Shown here piece after piece: positions 8,461-16,943 of a stretch of DNA of 64,000 bases. The translations under genes were made by a program, and so were the position numbers. The notes beneath the pieces are model-generated. The model had not been told where the DNA came from and made no database searches. It worked only from the letters and a program-made list of their open reading frames with translations. Origin of the DNA: Cryobacterium sp. CG_9.6 (GTDB lineage: Bacteria > Actinomycetota > Actinomycetes > Actinomycetales > Microbacteriaceae); NCBI RefSeq assembly GCF_029893365.1, contig NZ_JARXUZ010000002.1, positions 62,001 to 126,000 of the forward strand, given 5' to 3'. The number at the start of each line of letters is the position of its first letter. Within the stretch, counting starts at the first letter, position 1.

Positions 8461-8817
8461 TTAGAAGCTGAGGATCTGGTATCCCTCGATCACGAGGTTT
8501 CGGACGCTGGCTTCGCCCTTGTATTCGGTGAGCAGGTTCCAGCCGCCCTGAGCGATTTCGTCGGAGACACCGTGGGAGGTGACGCAGAATGCGCAGGCAC
8601 CACGGATGTTGTCCGTGAGCGCTACGGCGAGGGGGTTCATCTTGTGGCTGGGCGCGGTGATCGCGGCCAACGTTTCAACGCCGGAGCCGTCGAAGACGAC
8701 GATGACATCATCGCCTGCTTGCTTGAATTCGAGGGCAGTCTTGAGGCCGCGGTAGACGCGTGAGGCGTCGGAGGTGATCGGCTCATAGATAACGACGGCA
8801 ATTTTCAAATCTGGCAT
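8461..8817 (-). CDS. DsrE-family protein
   Basis: 118-residue DsrE/DsrF-like (YchN fold) protein. It starts with KIAVVIYEPITSD and has FDGSGVETLAA followed by the cysteine segment GACAFCVTSHG, containing the single conserved CxxC-like pair in the expected loop. DsrE proteins handle sulphur transfer or act as small redox-related subunits. It is first gene of a two-gene operon with the ABM protein; with the TetR operator between the divergent genes it looks like a quinone/electrophile-responsive unit (inference). Confidence 0.85.
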   Translation of the reverse strand: MPDLKIAVVIYEPITSDASRVYRGLKTALEFKQAGDDVIVVFDGSGVETLAAITAPSHKMNPLAVALTDNIRGACAFCVTSHGVSDEIAQGGWNLLTEYKGEASVRNLVIEGYQILSF

Positions 8818-8864
8818 GGTGTGCCTTTCTTTTTAGGTAGACCGCTCTGGCCACTACTAACTAT

Positions 8865-8874
8865 ACCGATCGGT
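8865..8874. promoter_or_regulatory. Candidate TetR operator
   Basis: Perfect palindrome ACCGATCGGT in the 73-bp gap between the divergent DsrE and TetR genes, 16 bp before the TetR ATG. It matches the AGACCGATCGGT half-site style bound by many TetR regulators of this subgroup. Probable autoregulation plus control of the DsrE-ABM operon. Confidence 0.6.
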
Positions 8875-8890
8875 CTGGTAAAATCCATTC

Positions 8891-9445
8891 ATGGAATCTA
8901 CGATTGCCACGCCAGTGCAGAGCGCGCGGGTGCGCCTGCTCGCATCCGCTCGTCGTCTTTTCCACGAACACGGCATCAATGCCACGGGAATTGATCTCGT
9001 TGTTCGTGGCGCGGGGGTGGCGAAGGCTAGCCTCTACAACAACTTCGCCAGCAAGGAAGCGCTCGTCGTGGCATACCTGGAGGAAGAACTCAACGGATGG
9101 GTCGATCACGCCCAAGCGCTGGATGATCCTTGGTGGTCGTCGCGGGAGAGGGTCGCTGCCCTTTTCGAAGCGCTCGCGCGCTCTGTCGAATCGCGCACGT
9201 TCTACGGCTGCCCGTTCACCAACGCGGTGATCGAACTGCCGGAGTGCCTCTCGGTGCGGCACGTCGCGAACCGTTACCGTGACGCGGTTCGCATGCATCT
9301 TTCCGAACTCGTTGAGGAGGACCCTGGCACGAGCGTCGTTTCCCGCCTCGTGCTGTTGTATGACGGCGCCATCACTGCCGCGAAGGTCGCCCATGACGCC
9401 GCTCTGGTGCGCGAAGCCAGCACCCTGGCGCAAGAACTCGTCTGA
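8891..9445 (+). CDS. TetR/AcrR-family transcriptional regulator
   Basis: 184 residues with a TetR_N helix-turn-helix at about 14-58 (ARRLFHEHGINATGIDLVV, KASLYNNFASKEAL). The ligand-binding C-terminal domain has the GCPFTNAVIELPE cysteine segment seen in regulators of electrophile/quinone-detoxification genes. It is divergent from DsrE-ABM with a palindromic operator between. Autorepression and induction by a reactive small molecule are inference from context. Confidence 0.88.
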   Translation: MESTIATPVQSARVRLLASARRLFHEHGINATGIDLVVRGAGVAKASLYNNFASKEALVVAYLEEELNGWVDHAQALDDPWWSSRERVAALFEALARSVESRTFYGCPFTNAVIELPECLSVRHVANRYRDAVRMHLSELVEEDPGTSVVSRLVLLYDGAITAAKVAHDAALVREASTLAQELV

Positions 9446-9492
9446 CGACGCGGCCGATTCACCCGGAAGCGCGGGCCGCGCGCGACCTCGCC

Positions 9493-9789
9493 GTGAGAAT
9501 CTGGCAGGCCTTTTCCAGCTACGCGATGAGCGTCTTTGACGATTGGCATCCAGCGTGGAAACGCATGCGCGCGCTCATGCGTCCCGGCGGCCGTGCGGGC
9601 ATGGTGGATATGCAGTTGCCCGTTGGTGCCGCGAGGGTGTTTTGACCGCTCGTTCGGTGAGCCACAGCGGTCGGCGGCGCCGACCTCGATGCCCGGCCCT
9701 GGGCCGTGACCGCACGTGAGGGCGTGAGTGTGCAGTCCGCATCCGTGCGAGGCGGGCACATATGCGTCGTTGCCGGAACGATGCTCTGA
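9493..9789 (+). pseudogene. Class I SAM-dependent methyltransferase, C-terminal remnant
   Basis: Two frames together spell the C-terminal part of a class I methyltransferase. One is IWQAFSSYAMSVFDDWHPAW then RMRALMRPGGRAGMVDMQLP up to a stop at 9645; the other is ADLDARPWAVTAREGVSVQS then a typical final strand (GGHICVVAGTML) to 9789. The SAM-binding N-terminal half is missing. It sits directly after the TetR gene, so a methyltransferase partner may once have been co-regulated. Confidence 0.6.
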
Positions 9790-9887
9790 CCCTCGGGGGA
9801 GCAAAATGTGTTCCAGATCACAGACCTTCTCAGCGGAGGCTTTTACGCTTGTGGACAAAAGTATATGCAACGGAAAGGTTCATTCCC

Positions 9888-10190
9888 ATGAAGGCAGTAC
9901 TCAACGGCACCGTGATCGCCGAAGCGCCCCAGGACGACCTGGTCAAGATTGAAGGCAACTGGTACTTCCCACCCGCCAGCGTCAACTCCGACCTCTTGAT
10001 CCCCAGCGCCACGCCCTACACCTGCCCGTGGAAAGGCGAATGCCAGTACTTCAACGTGAAAGACGGCAACACCACGCTCCAAGATCAAGCATTCAGCTAT
10101 CCTGCGCCGTATCTTTCCGCCTTCGAGCGGGTCGGGCGCGATTTCAGCAACTACGTCACATTCTGGAAAGAAGTACAGATCACCGAATAA
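9888..10190 (+). CDS. DUF427 domain protein
   Basis: 100-residue DUF427 protein. The family layout is clear: MKAVLNGTVIAEA, EGNWYFPPASVNSDLL, then TPYTCPWKGECQYFNV and a C-terminal AFSYPAPYLSAFERVGRDF. The start is ATG 9888, preceded by GGAAAGG, not an upstream start in the same frame. Single-domain DUF427 proteins are widespread in actinobacteria; the function is unknown. Confidence 0.88.
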   Translation: MKAVLNGTVIAEAPQDDLVKIEGNWYFPPASVNSDLLIPSATPYTCPWKGECQYFNVKDGNTTLQDQAFSYPAPYLSAFERVGRDFSNYVTFWKEVQITE

Positions 10191-10406
10191 TGCCCCGCGG
10201 GTGTATCGCACCCAAATTCTGCCGGCGTGATGAGAGCACCGGCGACGTGTGCGCTGAGGTCCAAGACGGGGCGACGGTGAGCGGTCCAGAACTCCGAATT
10301 CGGCGATGTGTGACCCAGATTACTGACTTGGCGGAGCGACGGCGCCTACGGTGTTAAATCAACGAGTGTGCGGCTGCATGCCCGGGAACTTTAAGAAGGA
10401 GACCCC

Positions 10407-11078
10407 ATGCTTTTCGATAAATCCACCACGGGACTTGTGCTGACCGATCCGCAGAACGATTTCCTGAGCCCCGATGGCGTCACGTGGGCTCTGGTCGGTC
10501 AGAGCGTCGAGAAGAACAAAACCGTTGAGCACATAGAACAATTACTCGTGGCCGCTAAAGCGTCCGGTTATGGCGTCTTCGTTTCTCCGCACTATTACTT
10601 CCCTCATGACCACTTGTGGGAATTCGGTGGGACCTTGGAAAAGATGATGCACGAAATCGGCATGTTTGATCGTCCCGGTCCCTTGGACCTTGATGGGTTT
10701 GTGGGATCGGGCGCTGACTGGCTGGAACGCTTTAAGCCTTTCCTGGAAGACGGAAAGACGGTCGTCTGCAGTCCGCACAAGGTATACGGGCCGGAGCAGA
10801 ACGACCTTGTGCTCCAGCTCCGGAAACGTGGAATCAGTAAAGTCATCCTCGCTGGTATGTCGGCCAACTTGTGTGTGGAAAGTCACTTGCGTGAACTGTT
10901 GGAACAGGGATTTGACGTGGCCGTCGTCGCTGACGCCACCGCCGCTGCGCAGCATCCTGAACTTGGCGACGGGTATGCGGCTGCTGTGACGAACTTCAAT
11001 TACATCGCGGGGATGGTCCTGTCAACCGATGAAGCCGTGCAGATGCTCGAGTCCTCCACATCCGGAGAAGAACTGTGA
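10407..11078 (+). CDS. Isochorismatase-like cysteine hydrolase
   Basis: 223-residue cysteine hydrolase of the isochorismatase/nicotinamidase superfamily. Catalytic Asp is D14 (LTDPQNDFL), the lysine is in the SPHKVYGPEQND segment (near 125), and the nucleophile is C156 (GMSANLCVESHLRELLE). The family includes isochorismatases, nicotinamidases, ureidoacrylate hydrolases and carbamoylases; the substrate is not resolvable here. A strong AGAAGGAGA ribosome site precedes the ATG. The following flavodoxin-fold gene (now broken) may have been a partner. Confidence 0.88.
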   Translation: MLFDKSTTGLVLTDPQNDFLSPDGVTWALVGQSVEKNKTVEHIEQLLVAAKASGYGVFVSPHYYFPHDHLWEFGGTLEKMMHEIGMFDRPGPLDLDGFVGSGADWLERFKPFLEDGKTVVCSPHKVYGPEQNDLVLQLRKRGISKVILAGMSANLCVESHLRELLEQGFDVAVVADATAAAQHPELGDGYAAAVTNFNYIAGMVLSTDEAVQMLESSTSGEEL

Positions 11079-11104
11079 ACGCCTAGCCATCAGCCTATGG
11101 CGAC

Positions 11105-11703
11105 CTGAGAGCAGTTTTCATTAACTGCACGTTGAAGAAGAGCCCCGATATCAGCCATTCGCAGGGGTTGATGGACAAGAGCATCGCGCTCGTGCGGTCT
11201 CAGGGAGTGCCGGTAGACGTCGTCCGCTTCATCGACCACGACAGTGCTACTGGCGTGTACCGGATATGCGCGAACACGGCTGGAAGGACGACGCGTGGCC
11301 CGACTAGGTATGGCCAAGCGTCGCCGCCGCTGACATTCTCGTCATCGGCGGACCGCTGTGGCTGGGTGACAACTCCTCAGTCACCCGCCAACTCATTGAG
11401 CGCCTCTACGCCATGAGTGGGCTCTTCAACGAGAAGGGTCAATACGTCTATTATAGCAAGACGGCCGGTACGATCATCACTGGCAATGAGGACGGTGTCA
11501 AACACGCGGCGATGTCCATCCTCTGCAGCCTGCCGCACATTGGCTACAGCATCCCACCGGCTGCTGATGCGGGTTGGAACGGTGAAGTCGGACCGGGACC
11601 GAGTTACCTCGCTCCTGGATCAGGTGGCCCGGAAAACGACTTTAACAATCGCAATAGGGGGTTCATGACCTGGAATCTTCTCCACACCGCACGAATGCTG
11701 GGG
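11105..11703 (+). pseudogene. Flavodoxin-fold NAD(P)H-dependent oxidoreductase, frameshifted and IS-truncated
   Basis: Segments of a flavodoxin-fold NAD(P)H reductase occur in different frames. The N-terminal one is AVFINCTLKKSPDISHSQGL; the next is ADILVIGGPLWLGDNSSVTR; the last is a 97-residue stretch from 11413 with YYSKTAGTIITGNEDGVKH and NRNRGFMTWNLLHTARML. At least two indels lie between 11240 and 11340. The C-terminus is replaced at 11704 by an IS30-type end. No active product is expected. Confidence 0.75.
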
Positions 11704-12057
11704 GGCAGATTCAACCGGTGGAAGCAACACCTCAAATATGGAGGTGGATTACGGGACGTTCAAAAGGTTGGACGGCCACAGAACTGGGGCGAGAAGCGAT
11801 GCGATCGCCAGGCCGACCGCCGGGGTGGCGTCGCGAGCATCCGCAGAAATTCTGGGACCTCGTCGGGCGAGGCATCTCGAACGAAGAAGCTGGCGAGCGG
11901 GCCAGCGTGTCGGCGCCTGGATAGAGGACCGATACAACCGCCGGCGCCCCTCGATCGGAGATGTCAGCCCCGTCCCCTTCGAACTGCAATACTCGTCAGA
12001 GACCGCGGAATTTCAGCTCGCCGCTTAACCCGTGTCCACTAACCGGGGGCAAGGCCA
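11704..12057 (+). pseudogene. Chimeric IS remnant: IS30-family 5' end joined to IS3-family 3' end
   Basis: From 11704 the sequence GGCAGATTCAACCGGT resembles the IS30 end at 26475-26490. It is followed in broken frames by GREAMRSPGRPPGWRREHPQ and FWDLVGRGISNEEAGERASV, an IS30-transposase N-terminal region. Near 11925 this switches to WIEDRYNRRRPSIGDVSPVP and FELQYSSETAEFQLAA, the C-terminus of an IS3-family OrfB. An IS3-type terminal sequence beginning GTGTCCACTAACCGGGGGCA (12032-12057) ends the scar. Confidence 0.65.
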
Positions 12058-12135
12058 CATAAGGCGTTAGGAAACGCGCCAAAGCACCACGACTGAACGG
12101 TGCTTACCGCTTCGGCTGAGAATTTCGGCGAAAGG

Positions 12136-13503
12136 TCAGCCGATGCGGATGAGTTTCTTGTTCACGAATTCGCTTGCGCCGTAGCGTCCGAGTTCGCGTC
12201 CGAAGCCGCTTCTTTTCACTCCGCCGAACGGGAGCTCTGCGCTACCGGCGTCGACGAGGTTGACGTAGACCATGCCGGCTTCAATACGGTCGGCGACTCG
12301 CAATGCCTGCTCGGGATCGGTCGTAAACAGGTACGAACCAAGCCCGAAGGGAGTGTCATTCGCGAGGGTGACGGCGTCATCCTCGGAGGCTGCTCGGTAG
12401 ACGAATGCTACGGGTCCAAAGAACTCCTCGTGGTAAGTGTCGTTGTCCCGCGTGACATCGGTGAGCACGGTAGGCGGGAAGAAGGTGCCAGAGCATGTGC
12501 CCGCGGTTGCCACGGTCGCTCCCTGCGCGACCGCGCGATCTACCTGCTCCTGGAGATTCTCGGCCGCAGCGAGGGATGAGAGGGGCCCGTAGTCTGCGCC
12601 GGGAACGGTCGGGTCGCTGGGGGACATGGCCAGGATGGCTGCGGTGAACTTCTCCGTGAACTCATCGTAGAGTTCATCGATCACGATGAATCGCTTAGCA
12701 GCGTCGCAGGCCTGCCCACCGTTGCGTAGACGACCAGCGACAGCGGCGCTCACTGTCGCGGCCATGTCGTCGGTACTCAGCAGGATGAACGGGTCTGACC
12801 CACCAAGTTCCAGCACGACTTTCTTGAGGTGGCGACCGGCCACCTCAGCAACGGCCGCGCCGGCGCCCTCCGAACCGGTAAGAGAGACGCCCTGCACCCT
12901 CGGGTCGGCGATGACCGTGGCAACCTGCTCGCTGTCGGCATACACGTTCGTGTAAGCGCCAGCCGGGAAGCCTGCATCATGGAAGATTTGCTCTATTGCC
13001 GCCGCCGATTCCGGGCACTGCGACGCATGCTTGAGGACGATCGTGTTCCCGGTCATGAGATTTGGACCGGCGAAGCGCGCAACCTGGTAGTACGGGAAAT
13101 TCCACGGCATGACGCCAATGAGCACCCCCAGTGAGGTGGAACGCATGAACGCGGAACCCTCTCCGCCGCGCAGGGTGATTGGTTCGTCCTTCAGAAATTC
13201 CTGCGCGTTGTCGGCGTAGTACCGGTAAATGTTGGCGGCATAGTCGACCTCGCCGAGCGCTTCATCGACGGGCTTACCCATCTCGCGCACGATTACGGCC
13301 GCCAGCTCCTCGCGGCGTTCTTCATGCAAATCGCCGACCTTCCGAAGGAGTGCAGCTCGCTCGTCGGTCGAAGAGTTCCGAGACCAGCCTTGGTGGGCCT
13401 TATCAGCCGATGCGATGACCTGCTGGAGTTGATCATCGGAAATTTGAGGGTATGTTTTAATCGTTTCGCCAGTGGCGGGGTTGATCACGGCAGGGTGGCT
13501 CAC
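12136..13503 (-). CDS. NAD(P)-dependent succinate-semialdehyde dehydrogenase-type aldehyde dehydrogenase
   Basis: 455-residue aldehyde dehydrogenase closest in style to succinate-semialdehyde dehydrogenase (GabD-like). It opens with INPATGETIKTYP, has GVMPWNFPYYQVARF, LTGSEGAGAAVAEVAG (cofactor loop), the general base in LELGGSDPF, the catalytic cysteine in NGGQACDAAKRF, and EEFFGPVA. It oxidises an aldehyde to the acid. The GTG start has a strong AAAGGAGGTGG site. It is flanked on both sides by IS3 remnants, so it may have arrived or moved with them. Confidence 0.88.
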   Translation of the reverse strand: MSHPAVINPATGETIKTYPQISDDQLQQVIASADKAHQGWSRNSSTDERAALLRKVGDLHEERREELAAVIVREMGKPVDEALGEVDYAANIYRYYADNAQEFLKDEPITLRGGEGSAFMRSTSLGVLIGVMPWNFPYYQVARFAGPNLMTGNTIVLKHASQCPESAAAIEQIFHDAGFPAGAYTNVYADSEQVATVIADPRVQGVSLTGSEGAGAAVAEVAGRHLKKVVLELGGSDPFILLSTDDMAATVSAAVAGRLRNGGQACDAAKRFIVIDELYDEFTEKFTAAILAMSPSDPTVPGADYGPLSSLAAAENLQEQVDRAVAQGATVATAGTCSGTFFPPTVLTDVTRDNDTYHEEFFGPVAFVYRAASEDDAVTLANDTPFGLGSYLFTTDPEQALRVADRIEAGMVYVNLVDAGSAELPFGGVKRSGFGRELGRYGASEFVNKKLIRIG

Positions 13504-13523
13504 GAGCCACCTCCTTTCACGGT

Positions 13524-13763
13524 CTAAATACTGTGCCGGAAATTGTTACGTAATACGAGCCAATCATGTTCGCTGAATTTGTCAAGACGAATCAGACCAG
13601 CGGTGTCGTTACGGGCCTTAAATGCGCCGACCCACCAGCCCAGCGATGCCTCGTTGATGCCGAGTTCGCGGGCCACGGTCACTATCGCCCTGCCAGTGTT
13701 GATCACGAGCATTACGGCCTCGTCTTTGCACCCAGGAGTGAACTCCCTGCGTGTCTTTCCCAT
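13524..13763 (-). pseudogene. IS3-family OrfA fragment
   Basis: On the minus strand, MGKTRREFTPGCKDEAVMLV then ARELGINEASLGWWV is the helix-turn-helix N-terminus of an IS3-family OrfA. After about 55 residues the frame becomes unrelated and ends. The leucine-zipper part and all of OrfB are missing. The IS terminal repeat, seen on the plus strand as GTGTCCACTCAATGGGGCAG, follows at 13779-13804, so only the left end of the element survives. Confidence 0.7.
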
Positions 13764-13795
13764 GTGAACATTTTCTCTTGTGAGGTGTCCACTCA

Positions 13796-14400
13796 ATGGG
13801 GCAGGGCCAACTGATCGGCCACGCGCGTGCAACGACGCGTCAGCAATCCACCGACCGACAGCAAGTCAATATCCTCGTTGCTGGCGTACGGCGTACGGCG
13901 TACGGCGTACGGCGTGATGACATCTACGTCGACCATGAGATCTCAGGAGCTCGCACATCACGGCCCGACTTCGATCGCGCGCTTGACGCCCTCCAGACGG
14001 GCGACACTCTCGTCATCACGGCTCTGGACCGGCTCGGGCGATCGACGCAGAACATGCTCGCTTTCACCGAAGAGCTCTGCGCCCGCGGTGCCAGCCTGAG
14101 GGTGCTCAACCCGGGCGGCGACGACGTCGATACCGCGACACCGATGGGGTCCATGCTATTCACGATCATGGCGGCGCTCGGGCAAATGGAACACGAAATC
14201 AAGCGAGAGCGCGTAGTCGACTCGATCAACAAGCGCCGCGACGCCGGAAAAATCTGAGCGGGCGACCTCGACTTATTACCGACAGTCAAATCCGAAACGC
14301 CCACCGGTTCATAAAAGGTGAAGAGACAGCGGCGCAGGTCGCGGTCGATCTTGGAATGTCCAGAGCGACCTTCTACCGCCGGGCGCGCGTCCTCGGGTTA
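13796..14400 (+). pseudogene. Serine resolvase (DNA invertase Pin type), frameshifted and IS256-interrupted
   Basis: Resolvase with GHARATTRQQSTDRQQ, a TGDTLVITALDRLGRSTQNM core and GQMEHEIKRERVVDSINKRR. The frame stops at 14257, but the +1 frame continues GRPRLITDSQIRNAHR then DLGMSRATFYRRARVLG, the DNA-binding tail. One A appears lost from an A run at about 14248-14252. The ATG at 13796 lies inside an IS3 terminal repeat. Residues 33-39 (TAYGVRR) come from a 7-bp tandem repeat. An IS256 element sits at the last codon. Confidence 0.8.
13883..13911 (+). repeat. Four-copy 7-bp tandem repeat inside the resolvase
   Basis: GCGTACG repeated four times in a row. Other resolvases of this type have a single such unit in VRRDDIYVDH. 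Three additional units add 21 bp and keep frame, inserting seven residues. Confidence 0.8.
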
Positions 14401-15840
14401 GGTCATGTCCCGTGCAGTGGTGTAATTTCCGGGGTTTGATCGTTGGATTAACAACGTAACGAACCACCGTGCGATGGTCAGTGAGAACCGTTCAAAGTTC
14501 CTCACAGAAAGACACATCACACGATGGCTCTAGACCAGTCTGCCCTGCTCGCGCTCCTCTCGGAACTCAAGCTCACCAACATCACCGATCGAATCCGAAT
14601 GGTTACCGAAACGCTCTACCAAGAACTCATCAACGCGGAGGCCACCGCCCACATCGGCGCGGCTCCGTTCGAGCGTTCTGACGATCGCACCAACCAGCGC
14701 AATGGGACCCGACCGCGCGTCTTGACGACCACGGCTGGGGACCTGAATCTGAAGATCCCCAAGCTGCGCCAGGGCTCCTTCTTCCCGGCGCTTCTGGAGC
14801 GACGCCGGCGCGTGGACCAAGCCCTGTTCGCCGTGATTATGGAGGCTTACCTGCACGGTGTCTCGACCCGCAAAGTCGACGACCTGGTCAAAGCCCTCGG
14901 CGCCGATACCGGCATCTCCAAGTCCGAAGTCTCCCGCATTTGCGCCGATCTTGACGGGGAAGTGGCCATGTTCCGTGGCCGTGACCTCAGTGCCACCGGA
15001 TACCCCTACGTGTTCCTCGACGCCACATATTGCAAGGCCCGCGTCAACCACCGCGTCATCTCCCAGGCGATGGTCGTCGCCATCGGCGTGGCCGCTGACG
15101 GCCGCCGTGAGGTCCTCGGTTTCGATGTCGGTGACAGCGAGAATGAGGTCTTCTGGACCGAGTTCTTGCGGTCGTTGAAAGCCCGCGGTTTGGACGGCGT
15201 CAAGCTCGTCATCTCCGACGCCCACAGCGGTCTGAAGAAGGCCATCAGCACCGTTTTCCAAGGTGCAGCCTGGCAACGCTGCCGGGTCCACTTCATGCGA
15301 AATGTGCTCTCCATCGTCCCCCGCGCCAGCCAGGACATGGTCGCCGCCGTGATCCGCACCATCTTCGCCCAGCCCGACGCGACGCACGTCCAAGCCCAGT
15401 TCGACGAGGTCACCCGCATGCTCGACCGCTCTCACCCGAAAGTCGCCACAATGTTGCACGACGCCCGCGCCGACATCCTCGCGTTCTGCGGCTTTCCGCC
15501 CAAACACTGGCGACAGGTGTGGTCGACAAACCCACTCGAACGCCTGAACAAAGAGATCAAACGGCGAACGGACGTCGTCGGTGTGTTCCCCAACCCGGCG
15601 GCCCTGCTCCGCCTCGCCGGAGCGGTGCTCGTCGAGCAACACGACGAGTGGGAAGCAGGAGCCCGCCGCTACCTCTCCGAGGACTCCATGCGCCAGCTGG
15701 CCGCCTTCAACGCGGCCCTCACCAGCCCCGACGCCAGCGCCCTCACGGGGGTGATTCCCATTCCCGAGCTCAGTGCTGCATAATCAAATCAGCTGACCCG
15801 CACGGTGACGACGAATTACACAGAGATACTGGACGTGACC
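14401..15840 (+). mobile_element. IS256-family insertion sequence, complete, with 8-bp target duplication
   Basis: 1440-bp element. The left end starts GGTCATGTCCCGTG at 14401, and the right end is its imperfect inverse (rc begins GGTCACGTCCAGT) finishing at 15840; the inner part of both has TGTAATT. The perfect 8-bp direct repeat TCGGGTTA flanks it at 14393-14400 and 15841-15848, the duplication size of this family. The intact ends, transposase and target duplication mean a recent insertion. Confidence 0.92.
14524..15783 (+). CDS. IS256-family (mutator type) transposase
   Basis: 419-residue mutator-type DDE transposase. The conserved blocks are LTTTAGDLNLKIPKLRQGSF, LHGVSTRKVDDLVKALG, FLDATYCKARVNH (first Asp), LVISDAHSGLKKAI (second Asp), the AWQRCRVHFMRN block and WSTNPLERLNKEIKRRTDVV (Glu). 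It is full length for IS256 and reads through without interruption, so it is probably active. Confidence 0.95.
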   Translation: MALDQSALLALLSELKLTNITDRIRMVTETLYQELINAEATAHIGAAPFERSDDRTNQRNGTRPRVLTTTAGDLNLKIPKLRQGSFFPALLERRRRVDQALFAVIMEAYLHGVSTRKVDDLVKALGADTGISKSEVSRICADLDGEVAMFRGRDLSATGYPYVFLDATYCKARVNHRVISQAMVVAIGVAADGRREVLGFDVGDSENEVFWTEFLRSLKARGLDGVKLVISDAHSGLKKAISTVFQGAAWQRCRVHFMRNVLSIVPRASQDMVAAVIRTIFAQPDATHVQAQFDEVTRMLDRSHPKVATMLHDARADILAFCGFPPKHWRQVWSTNPLERLNKEIKRRTDVVGVFPNPAALLRLAGAVLVEQHDEWEAGARRYLSEDSMRQLAAFNAALTSPDASALTGVIPIPELSAA

Positions 15841-16067
15841 TCGGGTTACTGCCAGATCAACCTACTGACGACACTCTGACACCTGCGCGCTTGGGTTCTC
15901 TTGATCGTTTCGCATGGCCGGTAACAGATGATGACAGAGTCTGACCTCCACGACATTCTGGATAAAACACAGTGGTCAGAGACCAAGCAAGGGGTACGTT
16001 CGCTTTAACAGATCGAAAAACGCTGTGGGCGTACGGCCCGTCGGCGCTAAATGAAATGGAGCAGCAC

Positions 16068-16211
16068 ATGGCAACAATTCTCTGGATCATTGCGGTAGTC
16101 CTCGTTATTGCAGGCATTGTCGCGCTATTTCGACGCCAGATTCTCTGGGGTATTGTGCTCATCGTCGTGGGACTGTTGGTTGGTCCAGGTGGCGTGAGCA
16201 TCTTCACTTGA
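16068..16211 (+). CDS. GPGG-motif small membrane protein
   Basis: 47-residue protein, MATILWIIAVVLVIAGIVAL then two basic residues and a second hydrophobic helix ending VVGLLVGPGGVSIF. This matches the actinobacterial GPGG-motif small membrane protein family: two transmembrane helices and a C-terminal GPGG. The start at 16068 has GGAG at 16058-16061; an in-frame ATG four codons earlier has no such site. The function is unknown. Confidence 0.85.
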   Translation: MATILWIIAVVLVIAGIVALFRRQILWGIVLIVVGLLVGPGGVSIFT

Positions 16212-16613
16212 GACTGCGGATCGAGTAGCCGTTTCGGGGCGTGGCGGAGCTCCGGAACGGTTTCGGCGTAAATGATCCACTGGCGCTCTTTGCTCTCTGA
16301 GGGCTGCATAACGTCGAGGAGGCCAAAGCTTTTCCTGACACTTGCGATCGTCTCGCGGATCGGACCGGCATGGACGGGTCTAATGGAGCCTTCACCACAC
16401 CCGGGGCTCGACAAAGCCAGATGGACGCGCGGGCGGGAGGGACTGCACCCTTTACGAAATCAGAACCCCACGCACGACTTGACGAAAACCATGTCCTCAC
16501 CCATTTAGGTCATAAAGATTTTTAGTGTTGCCCGAGACCCTGTCAGCGGACTCACTCACCACGTCGAGGGAGTGCCTTGCTACACTCGTCATTCGATCAT
16601 CCGGGACCGCACC
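16212..16613. other. Gene-poor stretch with possible minus-strand coding remnant
   Basis: No intact gene is seen. On the minus strand between about 16390 and 16225 one frame reads IRETIASVRKSFGLLDVMQP then RQWIIYAETVPELRHAPKRL. This has the composition of a real protein but no start, and I cannot place it in a family. Confidence 0.3.
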
Positions 16614-16937
16614 ATGACCGCCGCCGAGGCGGGGCCGCGTTCCCTGGGGGACAGTCTCGGCGATCATCTGCTTCTCGAACGAGTGGCCACAGGTGACGCA
16701 CTCGTCCTCAGCACCTTGTATGACGCCTTCACCGCCGAAACCTATGCAATCTGTTGGTTCAAATTCATGATGCCATCGTCGGCCGACAAAGCCATGGTCT
16801 GAACGTGGATCTTCATATGGACCCACGCCGCCGCACTCAACAAACAAGCCGGTTCAACGAAATCCATCATCCTGTCGACTGCGTGGGCCGTCACCTCGCA
16901 GCGCCGCAAAAAACCTCTTTCAGATGATTACGCGTAG
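16614..16937 (+). pseudogene. ECF/SigK-like RNA polymerase sigma factor N-terminal fragment with in-frame TGA
   Basis: ATG 16614 opens MTAAEAGPRSLGDSLGDHLL then LERVATGDALVLSTLYDAFT and AETYAICW, the region-2 start of an extracytoplasmic sigma factor. The frame hits TGA at 16800-16802 but continues in the same frame with WIFIWTHAAALNKQAGSTKS and IILSTAWAVTSQRRK, a degenerate region 2.3-2.4, to a stop at 16935-16937. Region 4 (the -35 binding part) is absent, so the gene is decayed. Confidence 0.6.
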
Positions 16938-16943
16938 TGCCTG

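Noticed and set aside
13883..13911. CRISPR-like repeat
   Set aside because: The units are 7 bp, contiguous and without spacers; no cas genes occur in the window.
14530..15642. 370-codon minus-strand frame opposite the IS256 transposase
   Set aside because: Acidic, repetitive shadow of a conserved transposase; no family features.
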